From assembly GCA_903929135.1 (NCBI GenBank), contig CAIYTH010000002.1:1-64000 (forward strand): DNA of 64,000 nucleotides, in the 5' to 3' direction. Below the pieces are notes generated by a model. It was not told where the DNA came from. It saw only the letters and a program-made list of their open reading frames with translations, and did no database searches. The stretch comes from an uncultured Chlorobiales bacterium. Lineage in GTDB: Bacteria > Bacteroidota > Chlorobiia > Chlorobiales > Chlorobiaceae. This document shows, in pieces, positions 9,690 to 18,510 of the stretch; position 1 is the stretch's first letter; every line of letters begins with the position of its first letter. Made by a program: the position numbers and the translations under genes.

Positions 9690-10517
9690 ATGTACAAGTT
9701 CATTGCCGATAACGTCGTGGTCTTCGATGTCGAGTGGGTACCGGATCCGGCGTCGGGCAGACGGATTTACAAGCTGCCGGAAACGGCCTCTGACGCTGAG
9801 GTGCTCGAGGTCATGTGGCGGGAGGGCGGCGCCACACCGGAGGATCCCCGACCGTACCTGAAAACGGTGATGTGCAGGATCGTTTCCATCGCGGCGGTTG
9901 TTCGAAAGAAGGTACGTGGTGACGTAAGGCTTGAGCTCATTTCCCTCCCCGGCCTTCATGACGGCGTGCAGCCTGAAGGGAAGATCATCCGGCAGTTCCT
10001 GGAAGCCGTCGGGAATCTGGGAGCACAGCTTGTGGGGTTCAACTCCTCGAATGCCGACCTGCCGATCCTGTTCCAGAGGGCACTGGCGAACAGGGTGACG
10101 GCGCCGACCTTCTGCCATCGTCCGGACAAGCCATGGGAGGGAGCCGATTATTTCGCCCGGTACAGCGATTTCAACATCGATCTCAAGAATGAGGTCGGTG
10201 GCTATGGAAAAGCGAGTTCGTCGCTCCACGAATTGGCGACATCGCTGGGAATTCCAGGCAAAATGGGAACCGATGGTTCCAACGTGGTCGATTTATGGCG
10301 CTTCGGCGACATCAGGAAAATCGTCGAATACAATCAGCACGACGCTCTTTCCACCTATCTGGTGTGGCTGAGGACCGCCTACTTTTCAGGGAGACTGACG
10401 GACGATGCGTTTGTGCGCGAAGAGCAACTGCTGGAAAGCCTGCTCAATCAGGAGATCGGGGACGGTTCGGAACACCTGGGGCTGTATCTCGATGCCTGGA
10501 AAGCGTTGCGTCAGTAG
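9690..10517 (+). CDS. Predicted 3'-5' exonuclease related to the PolB exonuclease domain
   Basis: This 275-residue protein has the RNase H-like fold signature of DEDD exonucleases. Motif I is VVFDVEWVPD, motif II is VGFNSSNADLPIL and motif III is YNQHDALSTYLVW. The arrangement matches the stand-alone proteins annotated as PolB-like predicted 3'-5' exonucleases (DNA_pol_B_exo_2). No polymerase domain is present. The likely role is DNA or RNA 3'-end trimming, otherwise undefined. GCTGAGGTG precedes the ATG. A methyltransferase follows on the same strand 52 bases later. Confidence 0.85.
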   Translation: MYKFIADNVVVFDVEWVPDPASGRRIYKLPETASDAEVLEVMWREGGATPEDPRPYLKTVMCRIVSIAAVVRKKVRGDVRLELISLPGLHDGVQPEGKIIRQFLEAVGNLGAQLVGFNSSNADLPILFQRALANRVTAPTFCHRPDKPWEGADYFARYSDFNIDLKNEVGGYGKASSSLHELATSLGIPGKMGTDGSNVVDLWRFGDIRKIVEYNQHDALSTYLVWLRTAYFSGRLTDDAFVREEQLLESLLNQEIGDGSEHLGLYLDAWKALRQ

Positions 10518-10569
10518 CCTGGTGCCCGGGATGTCCCCCTGCTCATGCAACGGAAAAGGGATAATTCAC

Positions 10570-11466
10570 ATGTCAGACAATGCCGCTGGTCGTTTTTTTG
10601 AATTTCTGAATTGGCTTCTCAATCCGTACCATGGGTTGCAGACGACGGAAGTCTATGATCTGATCGGCACCACCTCGCTCACCGAGCATCGGCTGTATCT
10701 GAATCTCGGCTACTGGCGGGATGTCGGAACCATCGATGACGCCAGTGAGGCGCTCGCTCTGCTGGTGGCGAAACGGGGTGGCATGGGTGCGGGTGACGTG
10801 GTCCTGGATTGCGGGTATGGTTTTGGCGACCAGGACATTCTCTGGGCCAGGGACATGAAGCCTGCGAAAATCATCGGGCTGAATATCACGAAGTCCCAGG
10901 TAGGGCGGGCCCGGATGAATGTCGCTGATGCCGGGCTTGAGAAGACGATAGATTTACGGGAAGGTTCGGCAACGGAGATGCCCATTGAACATGATTCCGT
11001 CGATCTGGTCGTTTCCCTGGAAAGCGCCTTCCACTACAGGACCCGTGAGGATTTTTTCAGGGAGGCGTACCGGGTGTTGCGACCTGGCGGCCGGCTGGTC
11101 ACGGCTGACATCGTGCCGACAATAAACTCCGACAACCCCTTCAGGCGGCTTGAGCAATGGATTTCATGGAACATGGTGGCAGGGAAATTCAACATTCCGC
11201 CGGAAAACTACTATTTGATCCCCTCCTATAGCGAAAAGCTTTCCAGAGCCGGATTCGTCGATATCGACATCAGGTCGATACGTGACGATGTCTATGCGCC
11301 CCTGCATGAGTACCTGTCAAGAGATCAGTCATTTGTCAACAAGTTGCCCCCGGTGGCGAAGATCATGGCAAAATGGGCATTTTCCCGCCCTGCAGAGAGC
11401 GTCTACGCCGGCCTGGACTATATCCTGGCATATTCCGAAAAGCCGGGGAAGTCTCAGGAGATCTGA
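10570..11466 (+). CDS. Class I SAM-dependent methyltransferase
   Basis: The 298-residue protein has motif I as VLDCGYGFGDQDILW, a later acidic motif in REGSATEMPIEHDSVDLVVS, and the post-motif RVLRPGGRLVTADI. This is the fold of UbiE-like and cyclopropane-synthase-like small-molecule methyltransferases; the substrate is unknown. I start at the ATG at 10570, which has a purine-rich GGAAAAGGG upstream. The track's start at 10405 overlaps the preceding exonuclease in another frame and is unlikely. About 290 bases without a clear gene separate it from the toxin-antitoxin pair. Confidence 0.85.
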   Translation: MSDNAAGRFFEFLNWLLNPYHGLQTTEVYDLIGTTSLTEHRLYLNLGYWRDVGTIDDASEALALLVAKRGGMGAGDVVLDCGYGFGDQDILWARDMKPAKIIGLNITKSQVGRARMNVADAGLEKTIDLREGSATEMPIEHDSVDLVVSLESAFHYRTREDFFREAYRVLRPGGRLVTADIVPTINSDNPFRRLEQWISWNMVAGKFNIPPENYYLIPSYSEKLSRAGFVDIDIRSIRDDVYAPLHEYLSRDQSFVNKLPPVAKIMAKWAFSRPAESVYAGLDYILAYSEKPGKSQEI

Positions 11467-11758
11467 GGATGGCCAGGTGCTTCAAACACGTACAAGAGGG
11501 TCTCTGAGAAAAACAGGGGAGGTTGTTCAGTAAGCGCAATAACTCGATTCCGAAACACGGTCATCCTGGTTGAGCCAAGACGTATGTGGGACGACTGTTA
11601 TTGGCAGTTCTGCAGATCGTTGATGAGCACCAACTGGATCTCCACGGTCTGGACGAGGCGCTCCCATTGGCGTGATAGATACATCGAATTGCGCAATGGG
11701 CATTTAATTTGTAAATTATTGCGAATACAGCAACAAATACCCCCAAAATGCTGTTGCT

Positions 11759-12124
11759 ATGAATGAAGTGTGGCAATTGAATAGTGAATTTGCCGTCGGC
11801 CGCCTTTTCAAGAAGTTTGCAGAACGTTACCCTCGCGAGTTTGAGTCGTGTGGCGCCAACTTGCAGCGCCTTTTGAATTTCCTGAATTCCGGCTTTCAGC
11901 TGTCGGTATTGGCCCAAAATCTATCATTTTTCAGGTCTGAGAGAGAGGGTCTATTTCGTATCGGGCAAAGTGGCGTCAAAAGTGCCAAGGAGACTCGTCT
12001 TTACGTTTTCCCTCACGAAGCCGGCAAGACCGTTTTCATTCTTGATATCGGGACCAAAGAAACGCAGCATGACGACATTGCTTCAGCCCGGAAAACTATC
12101 CAGGAGATCAGACGTAATTTTTGA
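11759..12124 (+). CDS. HigB/RelE-like toxin of a toxin-antitoxin pair
   Basis: This 121-residue protein shows the C-terminal pattern of the RelE/HigB and phage Gp49-like toxin superfamily: a central arginine in KETRLYVFP, then KTVFILDIGTK and a terminal helix after HDDI. Relatives cleave mRNA at the ribosome. The downstream gene, 24 bases away, encodes an XRE-type DNA-binding protein, giving the toxin-first order of HigBA modules. The DNA here is visibly more AT-rich than its surroundings, consistent with horizontal acquisition. The start ATG lacks a strong ribosome-binding site. Family placement is by pattern only. Confidence 0.72.
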   Translation: MNEVWQLNSEFAVGRLFKKFAERYPREFESCGANLQRLLNFLNSGFQLSVLAQNLSFFRSEREGLFRIGQSGVKSAKETRLYVFPHEAGKTVFILDIGTKETQHDDIASARKTIQEIRRNF

Positions 12125-12148
12125 CCGGCCTAATTCAACGGAGGAATG

Positions 12149-12712
12149 ATGGACCAGCATATATCCAATTCTGCTGCCGAGGCGTTTGCTGCCTTGTCTG
12201 GGGATAGGAGTTTAACGGATCGCATACAGGTAGAGGTCAACAGGTGCAAGCTTGTTGACACGCTCGTCCAGATGAGGCTCCAGAAAGGGGTTTCGCAGAA
12301 ACAGCTTGCTGAACGAATGAAATGTGCGCCAAGCAAGATATCAAGACTTGAGGCAGGGAGCGATGATGCCCTGAAAATCGCTGATGTGAAAGACTATGTG
12401 CTCGGGCTCAATATCGGGATGGCGATGATATTTGAAGATCAGGAGCTTCCGGTTGCCGAGCAGATCAAGCAGCATGTCTTTTCGATTCACGACAAGCTTG
12501 AGCGTCTCGTCAAAATTGCCGCTACTGTTGACGGTGATAAGGAGATCATTGATAAAATCAATCAGTTCTACAAAGAGGTACTCTTCAATTTCATAACGAA
12601 ATTCCATGCAAGCCATTCTATGCTTTGCATGGTTACCGCGTCTCCCGAAGCGCAACATAAGGAATCCATGGCGCCTTTGAAAACGCTTGAGCGTTGCAAT
12701 TCCGGGGTGTAA
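12149..12712 (+). CDS. XRE-family HTH antitoxin
   Basis: This 187-residue protein has a helix-turn-helix at about residues 45-72 (KGVSQKQLAERMKCAPSKISRLE), the XRE/Cro type found in HigA antitoxins. The C-terminal 100 residues are an extension not typical of small HigA proteins and may bind the toxin or be a separate domain. GGAGG ends four bases before the ATG at 12149; the ATG at 12146 given by the ORF track is too close to it. It likely neutralises the upstream toxin and represses their shared promoter. Confidence 0.78.
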   Translation: MDQHISNSAAEAFAALSGDRSLTDRIQVEVNRCKLVDTLVQMRLQKGVSQKQLAERMKCAPSKISRLEAGSDDALKIADVKDYVLGLNIGMAMIFEDQELPVAEQIKQHVFSIHDKLERLVKIAATVDGDKEIIDKINQFYKEVLFNFITKFHASHSMLCMVTASPEAQHKESMAPLKTLERCNSGV

Positions 12713-12775
12713 GCTGTTGAGAACTGATGGCCATCGATGACTGTTAGCACAAACTCTCAAAGGCAGGAATCTGAT

Positions 12776-12817
12776 CCGGGTTCTTCGAATCGCCTTTACG
12801 GCTTCGAACGGACCCGG
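12776..12817. other. Imperfect hairpin in convergent gap
   Basis: CCGGGT/ACCCGG and an inner TTCGAA/TTCGAA pair form a two-part stem between the convergent antitoxin and uvrA genes. There is no T-tract, so a termination role is only possible. Confidence 0.4.
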
Positions 12818-12862
12818 GGAAGTGACGCGCTGTCAGCAATCCTGGTTGGGTATGCGACTTGC

Positions 12863-15709
12863 TTATTTCCCCATCGCTTCCATCTCCATTTTCAGGTACC
12901 TGCCGGTATGCGAGTCCTCCCTCGCCGCGATCTGCTCCGGTGTGCCTTCCGCCACCAGTGACCCTCCACCGCCGCCGCCTTCCGGGCCGAGGTCGATGAT
13001 CCAGTCGCTGTTCCTGATGATGTCGAGGTTGTGCTCGATGATGATGACCGTGTTGCCCTTGTCGGCAAGCCGCCGGAGCACCTCGAGCAGGTGCTGGATG
13101 TCCTGGAAGTGCAGGCCGGTGGTCGGTTCGTCGAGGATGTACAGGGTCTTTCCCGTCTGGATCTTCGCCAGTTCGGCCGAGAGCTTGATTCGCTGGGCCT
13201 CTCCGCCGGAGAGCAGGGGAGAGGGCTGGCCGAGCTTCAGGTAGCCGAGTCCGACGCTCTGCATGGTGGTCAGGATCCTCCGGATCCGAGGGAAGTCGAC
13301 GAAGAACTCCGCTGCCTCCTCGATGGGCATCTCGAGCACGTCGGCGATCGATTTGCCCCGGTACTTGACCTGCAGGGTCTCGCGGTTGTAGCGCTCCCCC
13401 TTGCAGTGTTCGCACTGGACGTAGACGTCCGGCAGGAAGTTCATCTCGATTTTCCTGGTGCCGGCCCCCTGGCACACCTCGCATCTGCCGCCCTTGACGT
13501 TGAAGCTGAAGCGTCCCGCCTTGTAGCCCCTGATCTGGGCTTCGGGAAGGCGGGTGAAGAAGTCCCGGACGAAGGTGAAGGCCCCCGTGTAGGTCGCCGG
13601 GTTCGAGCGGGGCGTCCGTCCGATCGGGGACTGGTCGACGTTGACCACCTTGTCGAGAAGTCCGAGGCCTTCGATGCCGACGCATGGCAGCGTGAGGATC
13701 TTGGAACGGTAGAAGTGGCGCGCGAGAAGCGGATAGAGGGTTTCATTGATCAAGGTCGACTTGCCGGAGCCGCTCACCCCCGTGACGCTGATGAGCGAGC
13801 CGAGCGGAAACGCCACGTCGACGTTCTTCAGGTTGTTGCCCCGGCAGCCCTTGATGCGGAGCCAGTTCGGTTCTATCCTGCTTTCGGGCGCTTCGGAAGG
13901 GAAGGAGACCTGTTTCGTGCCGTTCAGGTAGCCGGCGGTGATCGACCGGTCGTCGAGTTCCGATGCAGCTCCCTGGGCGACCACTTCACCGCCGTATTCG
14001 CCGGCTCCCGGCCCGAGGTCGATGATCTCGTCGGCAAGGAGCATGGTGTCCTTGTCGTGCTCGACCACCAGCACGGTGTTGCCCAGGTCCCTGAGCCGCT
14101 GCAGCGACTCGATGAGCTTGTGGTTGTCACGCTGGTGCAGGCCGATGCTCGGTTCGTCGAGCACGTACAGCACGCCCGAGAGCTGCGATCCGAGCTGGGA
14201 TGCCAGCCTGATGCGCTGGGCTTCGCCGCCTGAAAGGGTCTGCGAGTTCCGGTCGAGGCTCAGGTAGCCGAGCCCGACGTTCAGGAGGAACTCAAGCCGC
14301 TTGGTGATTTCGTGCAGCACCGGGGTGGCAATGAGCAGCTCCTTCGGGCTCAGGCGTGGCGGCAATGCGACAAAGAACCCGAGTGCTTCGGGCAGCGGGA
14401 GCGCCTCTACCTCTGCGATGTTGAGTCCTCCTATTTTGACCTGCAGGCTCTCCTGCTTCAGGCGGGCGCCTCCGCATACCGGGCAGCTCTGCCGGACCAT
14501 GAAGCTTTCCGCCCACTCCCGCAGCTTCGGCGTATTCGCGTTCACCCGGATCTCCTCGACGTAGGGAACCGCCCCCTGGAAGTTCTGCGGATAGAGGTGC
14601 TCCTTGCCGGAGTAAGTGTAGCCGACGTCGAACGTGCGCGTTCCGGAACCGTAGAGCAGGATGTCGAGCGCCTCCTTCGGTACCTTCAGTAGCGGGGTGT
14701 CGAGCGCGAAGCCGAAGGATTTCGCGATCGACCGGATGATCTGCCAGAGGTTCCGCTTGCCCGGCTTGCCGAACGGTTCGATTCCGCCCTCGTCGAGCGA
14801 TCGCTGCATGTCGGGCACCATCAGTTCGGCAGAAAGCTGCATGATGTCGCCGAGGCCGTTGCACTCAGGGCAGGCTCCGTAAGGCGAGTTGAAGCTGAAC
14901 TGGTTCGGGGCGAGGGTGTCAACCGGCACCGTACCGTCCGAATAGGCGTACTTCGTGCTGAAATAGATGTCCTTGCGGTCGCCGTCGTCCAGTGCGCAGA
15001 TTGCAGACGATTTGTGCTCCGACATCGACACGGCGAGTGCGACGGTCTCCTTGAGGCGGTCGGCGATGGCAGGGCCGGCCACGAGGCGGTCGACGACCAG
15101 GTCGATGTTGTGGCTCTTGTACCGTTCGAGCTGCATGCCGACGCTCATCTCGACATATTCGCCGTCGACGCGTGCCCTGAGGAACCCTTTTTTGACGAGG
15201 CGTTCGAAGAGCTCGCGGTAGTGTCCCTTGCGACCGGTGACGAGGGGAGAGAGAATCTGGATCCTGGAGCCGGCCGGGAGTTCCATGATGGAGCTGCAGA
15301 TGCTCTCCTCGCTCTGTTTCTGCAGCATATGGCCCGTGGCGGGATCGTATCGCCTTCCGGCCTTTGCGTACAGCAACCTGACGAAATCGTGGATTTCAGT
15401 GACCGTTCCGACCGTTGACCGCGGGGAGCGGTTGGTGCTTTTCTGGTCGATCGAGATGACCGGGGAGAGCCCCTCGATGAAGTCGACGTCGGGTCGTTCG
15501 ATGTTGCCGATGAACTGACGTGCATAGGGCGAGAGCGTCTCCATGAAACGCCTCTGGCCTTCCGCGTAGATCGTGTCGAACGCGAGGCTCGATTTTCCCG
15601 AACCCGAAATGCCCGTAATGACGACCAGTTTGTTGCGGGGGATCTTGAGGGAGACGTTCTTGAGGTTGTGAACCCTCGCCCCGCGTATGGTGATGTGGCT
15701 GAAATCCAT
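12863..15709 (-). CDS. uvrA: Excinuclease ABC subunit A
   Basis: This 948-residue protein is of normal UvrA length. It contains two ABC ATPase units, with Walker [10 protein letters not shown] near residue 31 and GVSGSGKST in the second half, and two LSGGEAQR signatures. It also has zinc-finger cysteines (CPECNGLGD with CPVCGG, and CEVCQGAG with CEHCKG). UvrA dimers find DNA damage and load UvrB in nucleotide excision repair. I start at the ATG at 15709 ([16 protein letters not shown]), matching the family N-terminus, not the track's 15799. The gene stands alone, as is usual for uvrA. Confidence 0.98.
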   Translation of the reverse strand: MDFSHITIRGARVHNLKNVSLKIPRNKLVVITGISGSGKSSLAFDTIYAEGQRRFMETLSPYARQFIGNIERPDVDFIEGLSPVISIDQKSTNRSPRSTVGTVTEIHDFVRLLYAKAGRRYDPATGHMLQKQSEESICSSIMELPAGSRIQILSPLVTGRKGHYRELFERLVKKGFLRARVDGEYVEMSVGMQLERYKSHNIDLVVDRLVAGPAIADRLKETVALAVSMSEHKSSAICALDDGDRKDIYFSTKYAYSDGTVPVDTLAPNQFSFNSPYGACPECNGLGDIMQLSAELMVPDMQRSLDEGGIEPFGKPGKRNLWQIIRSIAKSFGFALDTPLLKVPKEALDILLYGSGTRTFDVGYTYSGKEHLYPQNFQGAVPYVEEIRVNANTPKLREWAESFMVRQSCPVCGGARLKQESLQVKIGGLNIAEVEALPLPEALGFFVALPPRLSPKELLIATPVLHEITKRLEFLLNVGLGYLSLDRNSQTLSGGEAQRIRLASQLGSQLSGVLYVLDEPSIGLHQRDNHKLIESLQRLRDLGNTVLVVEHDKDTMLLADEIIDLGPGAGEYGGEVVAQGAASELDDRSITAGYLNGTKQVSFPSEAPESRIEPNWLRIKGCRGNNLKNVDVAFPLGSLISVTGVSGSGKSTLINETLYPLLARHFYRSKILTLPCVGIEGLGLLDKVVNVDQSPIGRTPRSNPATYTGAFTFVRDFFTRLPEAQIRGYKAGRFSFNVKGGRCEVCQGAGTRKIEMNFLPDVYVQCEHCKGERYNRETLQVKYRGKSIADVLEMPIEEAAEFFVDFPRIRRILTTMQSVGLGYLKLGQPSPLLSGGEAQRIKLSAELAKIQTGKTLYILDEPTTGLHFQDIQHLLEVLRRLADKGNTVIIIEHNLDIIRNSDWIIDLGPEGGGGGGSLVAEGTPEQIAAREDSHTGRYLKMEMEAMGK

Positions 15710-16054
15710 GAAACGTGCTTGCTCTCTATACTGATGTCTGTTTAACAATGTAGGAATGTTCCGGCAATCGGCAACGTGTATTCCCGGTAACGGGTTCAAC
15801 GGGAAGGCGATGAAGAACGTTCACACCCTTGAAAAAACCTTTGAAAATCGAAGTTGTGCCGTATATTCATGCTGTCCAAAAACAAGGACGCATGTTTCGG
15901 CAACTCCATGTGGTGTGACGAGCGTGTGGAGATCTGCTCGGACGGCACAGGGAAGCGAAAGTATGTTTCTTTGCCCGCCGACAGAGAATCGAATCGCGAA
16001 ACGCTGTGTGGTGGTGCCCCTTATGCATCAAAACCGATAAATCGATATACTGCC

Positions 16055-16222
16055 ATGGAACCCATGTACAAACAGCAGGCTGAGCCCGGCAAGCAGTGCC
16101 AGGATTGCCAGAGCTTCACCATCAATCCGACCAATCCTGCCGCCGGCACCTGCTTCGGCAAGGATGTCGTCGCCCAGGGCGGCTGCATGTTCTTCAAGAA
16201 AAAAGAGGACGAGCAGAAATAA
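16055..16222 (+). CDS. Small HiPIP-like iron-sulfur protein
   Basis: The 55-residue product has four cysteines spaced C15-X2-C18-X14-C33-X10-C44, in CQDCQSF, GTCFGKDV and GGCMFF. That resembles the cluster-binding half of high-potential iron-sulfur proteins, small electron carriers. It is shorter than a typical HiPIP and lacks a Tat signal peptide. I take the ATG at 16055; the frame stays open upstream to 15854, but that part does not look like coding sequence or a signal peptide. A strong terminator follows 29 bases after the stop. Confidence 0.7.
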   Translation: MEPMYKQQAEPGKQCQDCQSFTINPTNPAAGTCFGKDVVAQGGCMFFKKKEDEQK

Positions 16223-16251
16223 GATCTCCGTCGCCTGACGGTCGTCATCAT

Positions 16252-16301
16252 GCAAGGCTTCCGGGTGGAGATCCCTCTCCGTCCGGAAGCCTTGCTTATT
16301 T
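16252..16301 (+). terminator. Rho-independent terminator after the HiPIP-like gene
   Basis: A perfect 13-bp inverted repeat, GCAAGGCTTCCGG and CCGGAAGCCTTGC, encloses an 18-base loop and is followed by TTATTT. Confidence 0.85.
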
Positions 16302-16537
16302 ACGGTTCGGGATGGACGGATGACTGGCAGGCTCTTTCTGCCGCCTGCTTCAGGGGGTTTTGCATGCTGATTTCTTCTGAAACGGGAGGTTGTTCGAGTG
16401 CTTTCAAAGGCAATAAAGCGTTATGGACAATCAGCCCAGGCATTGGGTGGTTTTCTTGCAAAACGCTATTTTTATGAAAACAGCAGCCCGTTATCCCCTC
16501 CGAGCAGAAGACGCAACATTTTCGCGTGGACTGACTT
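16302..16537. other. Intergenic region upstream of the second GT-C gene
   Basis: Nothing recognisable beyond a small GGCAG...CTGCC hairpin. Together with the terminator before it this is about 315 bases without a gene. It presumably holds the promoter of the GT-C gene. Confidence 0.4.
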
Positions 16538-18055
16538 ATGGCTTACATCCCGCATCGCCGCATCAATGGCCCGACGCTGGTCACTGCAGGAGTGTCCCTG
16601 CTCGTGTTCGCGTATGTCGCGACGCGTGCAGCAAAGCTCTGCATCACGATCGATGAGGCGGCGACCTACAACTCGCATGTGACGGGGGGATGGCTCGATA
16701 TCATCCTTTTCAGAACGGACGGACTGCCGGACAACAACCACCTGCTGCATACCCTGCTCTGCAAGGCTTCGGTCATGCTGTTCGGCCTGTCGGAGCTGAC
16801 CCTCAGGATCCCGTCGCTGCTCGGATGCCTCTTTTACCTGCTGGGCGTCAACCTTTGTCTCCGGCGGATCGTTTCGGGCTGGAGGATCGTGCCGGGTTTT
16901 CTTGCTGTCGGGATGAATCCCTATGTGCTCGACTATCTCGGTCTGGCGAGAGGTTACGGGCTCGGGCTCGGCTTCACCATGCTCGGGCTTGCCGCGCTGC
17001 TGTCGTCGTTCACCGAAAGCAGCGGAAAGGTCGGGGTCGTCACCGCGCAGGCGGGCATGGTGCTGTTCTGCCTTGCCGCGCTGTCGAACCTTTCGTACCT
17101 GCTGGTTCTTTGTTCGGCGATGCTTCTGGTCGGCATGTTTCTGGTGAGCCCGGGAATTTTCGACCGCCGGCTTCCGCAATTCTCCGGCTCCACGTGGCCC
17201 GTCCTGATGGTCAAAATCATCTTGCCGGCGGTTCCGTTCCTCGCGTACCTGGCGTTTCCGATCGGCATCATCCGCAAACAGAAGCTTTTCGGTGAGGGCG
17301 GGCATGAGGGATTCTGGGCAGATACCGTGACCGGCCTCATCCAGGGGACGGCTTACGACAGTCTGAGGCTCTGGCACAACATCGATGCAATGGTGGCCTG
17401 GGTCATGGTATCCTCGCTGTTCGTGCCCCTTGCCATCATCGTCCTGCGTCGCACGGACGAAAGGAAATTCCTTGTCCTCTGCCTTCTCGCCGGGATGACC
17501 TTCGTCGTTTCCCTGTTGAGCCTCGCCCAGCACTACCTCTTCCATGTCGCGTTCCTGCTGGGCCGTCGAGGCATGTTCCTTATCCCGCTTTTCCTGCTCA
17601 CGCTTCTTGCGCTTGGCGATCCACCCCGCCATGCTTCACGCTGGTATGTTCTTACGGCCATGCTTTTCGGCCTGCTGGCGCCGTCGTTACTTGCGGTTCA
17701 CGATGTGGCCTCCATGAATCTCCGCACCATCAATGACTGGAACTGTTACGAAGGCAACCGGCCGGCGATGCTCGCTATCAGGAGTGCGATCGGTTGGGGG
17801 ACGCCCGAGCGGCCTCGAAAGATCCGAGTCAACGGTGACTTTGAAGGCAGCATGAACTTCTACCGGAGCATGTTCGGCATGGAGCGGTTGCTGCTGCCGA
17901 TCAGGGACGACGGGCTTGATGGTTCGGCGGATTTTTACTTTGGCCACACCAGCGATGCGGTGACCATGGCCAGGTACGGAGCACGGCCTTTGCTCGTGCA
18001 TCAGGCCAGCGGTACGGTGCTCTACGAGCGGGCCGGAGAGGATTCGCGACGATGA
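16538..18055 (+). CDS. GT-C fold membrane glycosyltransferase-like protein (copy B)
   Basis: This 505-residue polytopic protein is a full-length paralogue of the one at 3867. It shares the D39-E40 pair (ITIDEAATYN), NNHLLHTLL, ELTLRIPSLL and a long identical run through the loop containing GLARGYGLGLGF. The C-terminal soluble part is the most divergent, which in GT-C enzymes is where acceptor or carrier choice often lies. No GT2 or GtrA gene accompanies this copy, so it may use the carrier made by the module at 5.7-7.1 kb. Similarity ends near the start codon, so this is an older duplication and not a recent copy of the whole locus. Confidence 0.75.
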   Translation: MAYIPHRRINGPTLVTAGVSLLVFAYVATRAAKLCITIDEAATYNSHVTGGWLDIILFRTDGLPDNNHLLHTLLCKASVMLFGLSELTLRIPSLLGCLFYLLGVNLCLRRIVSGWRIVPGFLAVGMNPYVLDYLGLARGYGLGLGFTMLGLAALLSSFTESSGKVGVVTAQAGMVLFCLAALSNLSYLLVLCSAMLLVGMFLVSPGIFDRRLPQFSGSTWPVLMVKIILPAVPFLAYLAFPIGIIRKQKLFGEGGHEGFWADTVTGLIQGTAYDSLRLWHNIDAMVAWVMVSSLFVPLAIIVLRRTDERKFLVLCLLAGMTFVVSLLSLAQHYLFHVAFLLGRRGMFLIPLFLLTLLALGDPPRHASRWYVLTAMLFGLLAPSLLAVHDVASMNLRTINDWNCYEGNRPAMLAIRSAIGWGTPERPRKIRVNGDFEGSMNFYRSMFGMERLLLPIRDDGLDGSADFYFGHTSDAVTMARYGARPLLVHQASGTVLYERAGEDSRR

Positions 18056-18151
18056 GTGACAGTCCGGGCCAGGGATCTTCCTTTCCCCATCACGAAACGG
18101 TATATTCCAGGGGCGTCAAGCCTTTTCTTGAACTCTTCTTTGCTGGATATT

Positions 18152-18394
18152 ATGTATGATTTTCATGCTCGAGCCTCTTCCGGGAAAGGAGATGTATCCG
18201 ATCCTGAAACGTGTCCTACATGCAGGGGCGCTGGGACGGTCCGCTTGACGGTCATGAAGGAGTGCTTCAACTGCGACGGTACCGGTACCGTGCTTGGGCA
18301 ACCCTGTGCATGTTGCTCCGGAAGCAGGCCGGTCATGGTGTCCAAAGAGGAGAAACTCTGTCTTACCTGTCTCGGAACGACCTATGCCCAGTGA
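18152..18394 (+). CDS. Small DnaJ-type zinc-finger protein without a J domain
   Basis: The 80-residue product is mostly three CxxCxGxG-like repeats: CPTCRGAGTV, CFNCDGTGTV and CACCSGSRPV, with a last half-repeat CLTCLG. These match the zinc-binding region of DnaJ/Hsp40, which binds unfolded protein and reduces disulfides. The J domain is missing. I start at the ATG at 18152, since the upstream extension in the track (from 18056) lacks domain character. A role as a small chaperone-like or redox protein is inference. Confidence 0.72.
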   Translation: MYDFHARASSGKGDVSDPETCPTCRGAGTVRLTVMKECFNCDGTGTVLGQPCACCSGSRPVMVSKEEKLCLTCLGTTYAQ

Positions 18395-18510
18395 CCGGAA
18401 GGTGGATCGGGTCTCTTCTGACCCTCTTTTCGTGGTATTTCCGTGCGTAACAGCTCCTCATCGACTTTGGAGAACCCTTTGAGCCATTCCCGTCTCACCC
18501 GGTCCCATGT

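Noticed and set aside
15854-16054. N-terminal extension of the HiPIP-like protein
   Set aside because: The frame is open but begins with TTG, lacks a signal peptide and shows no domain; the ATG at 16055 is simpler.
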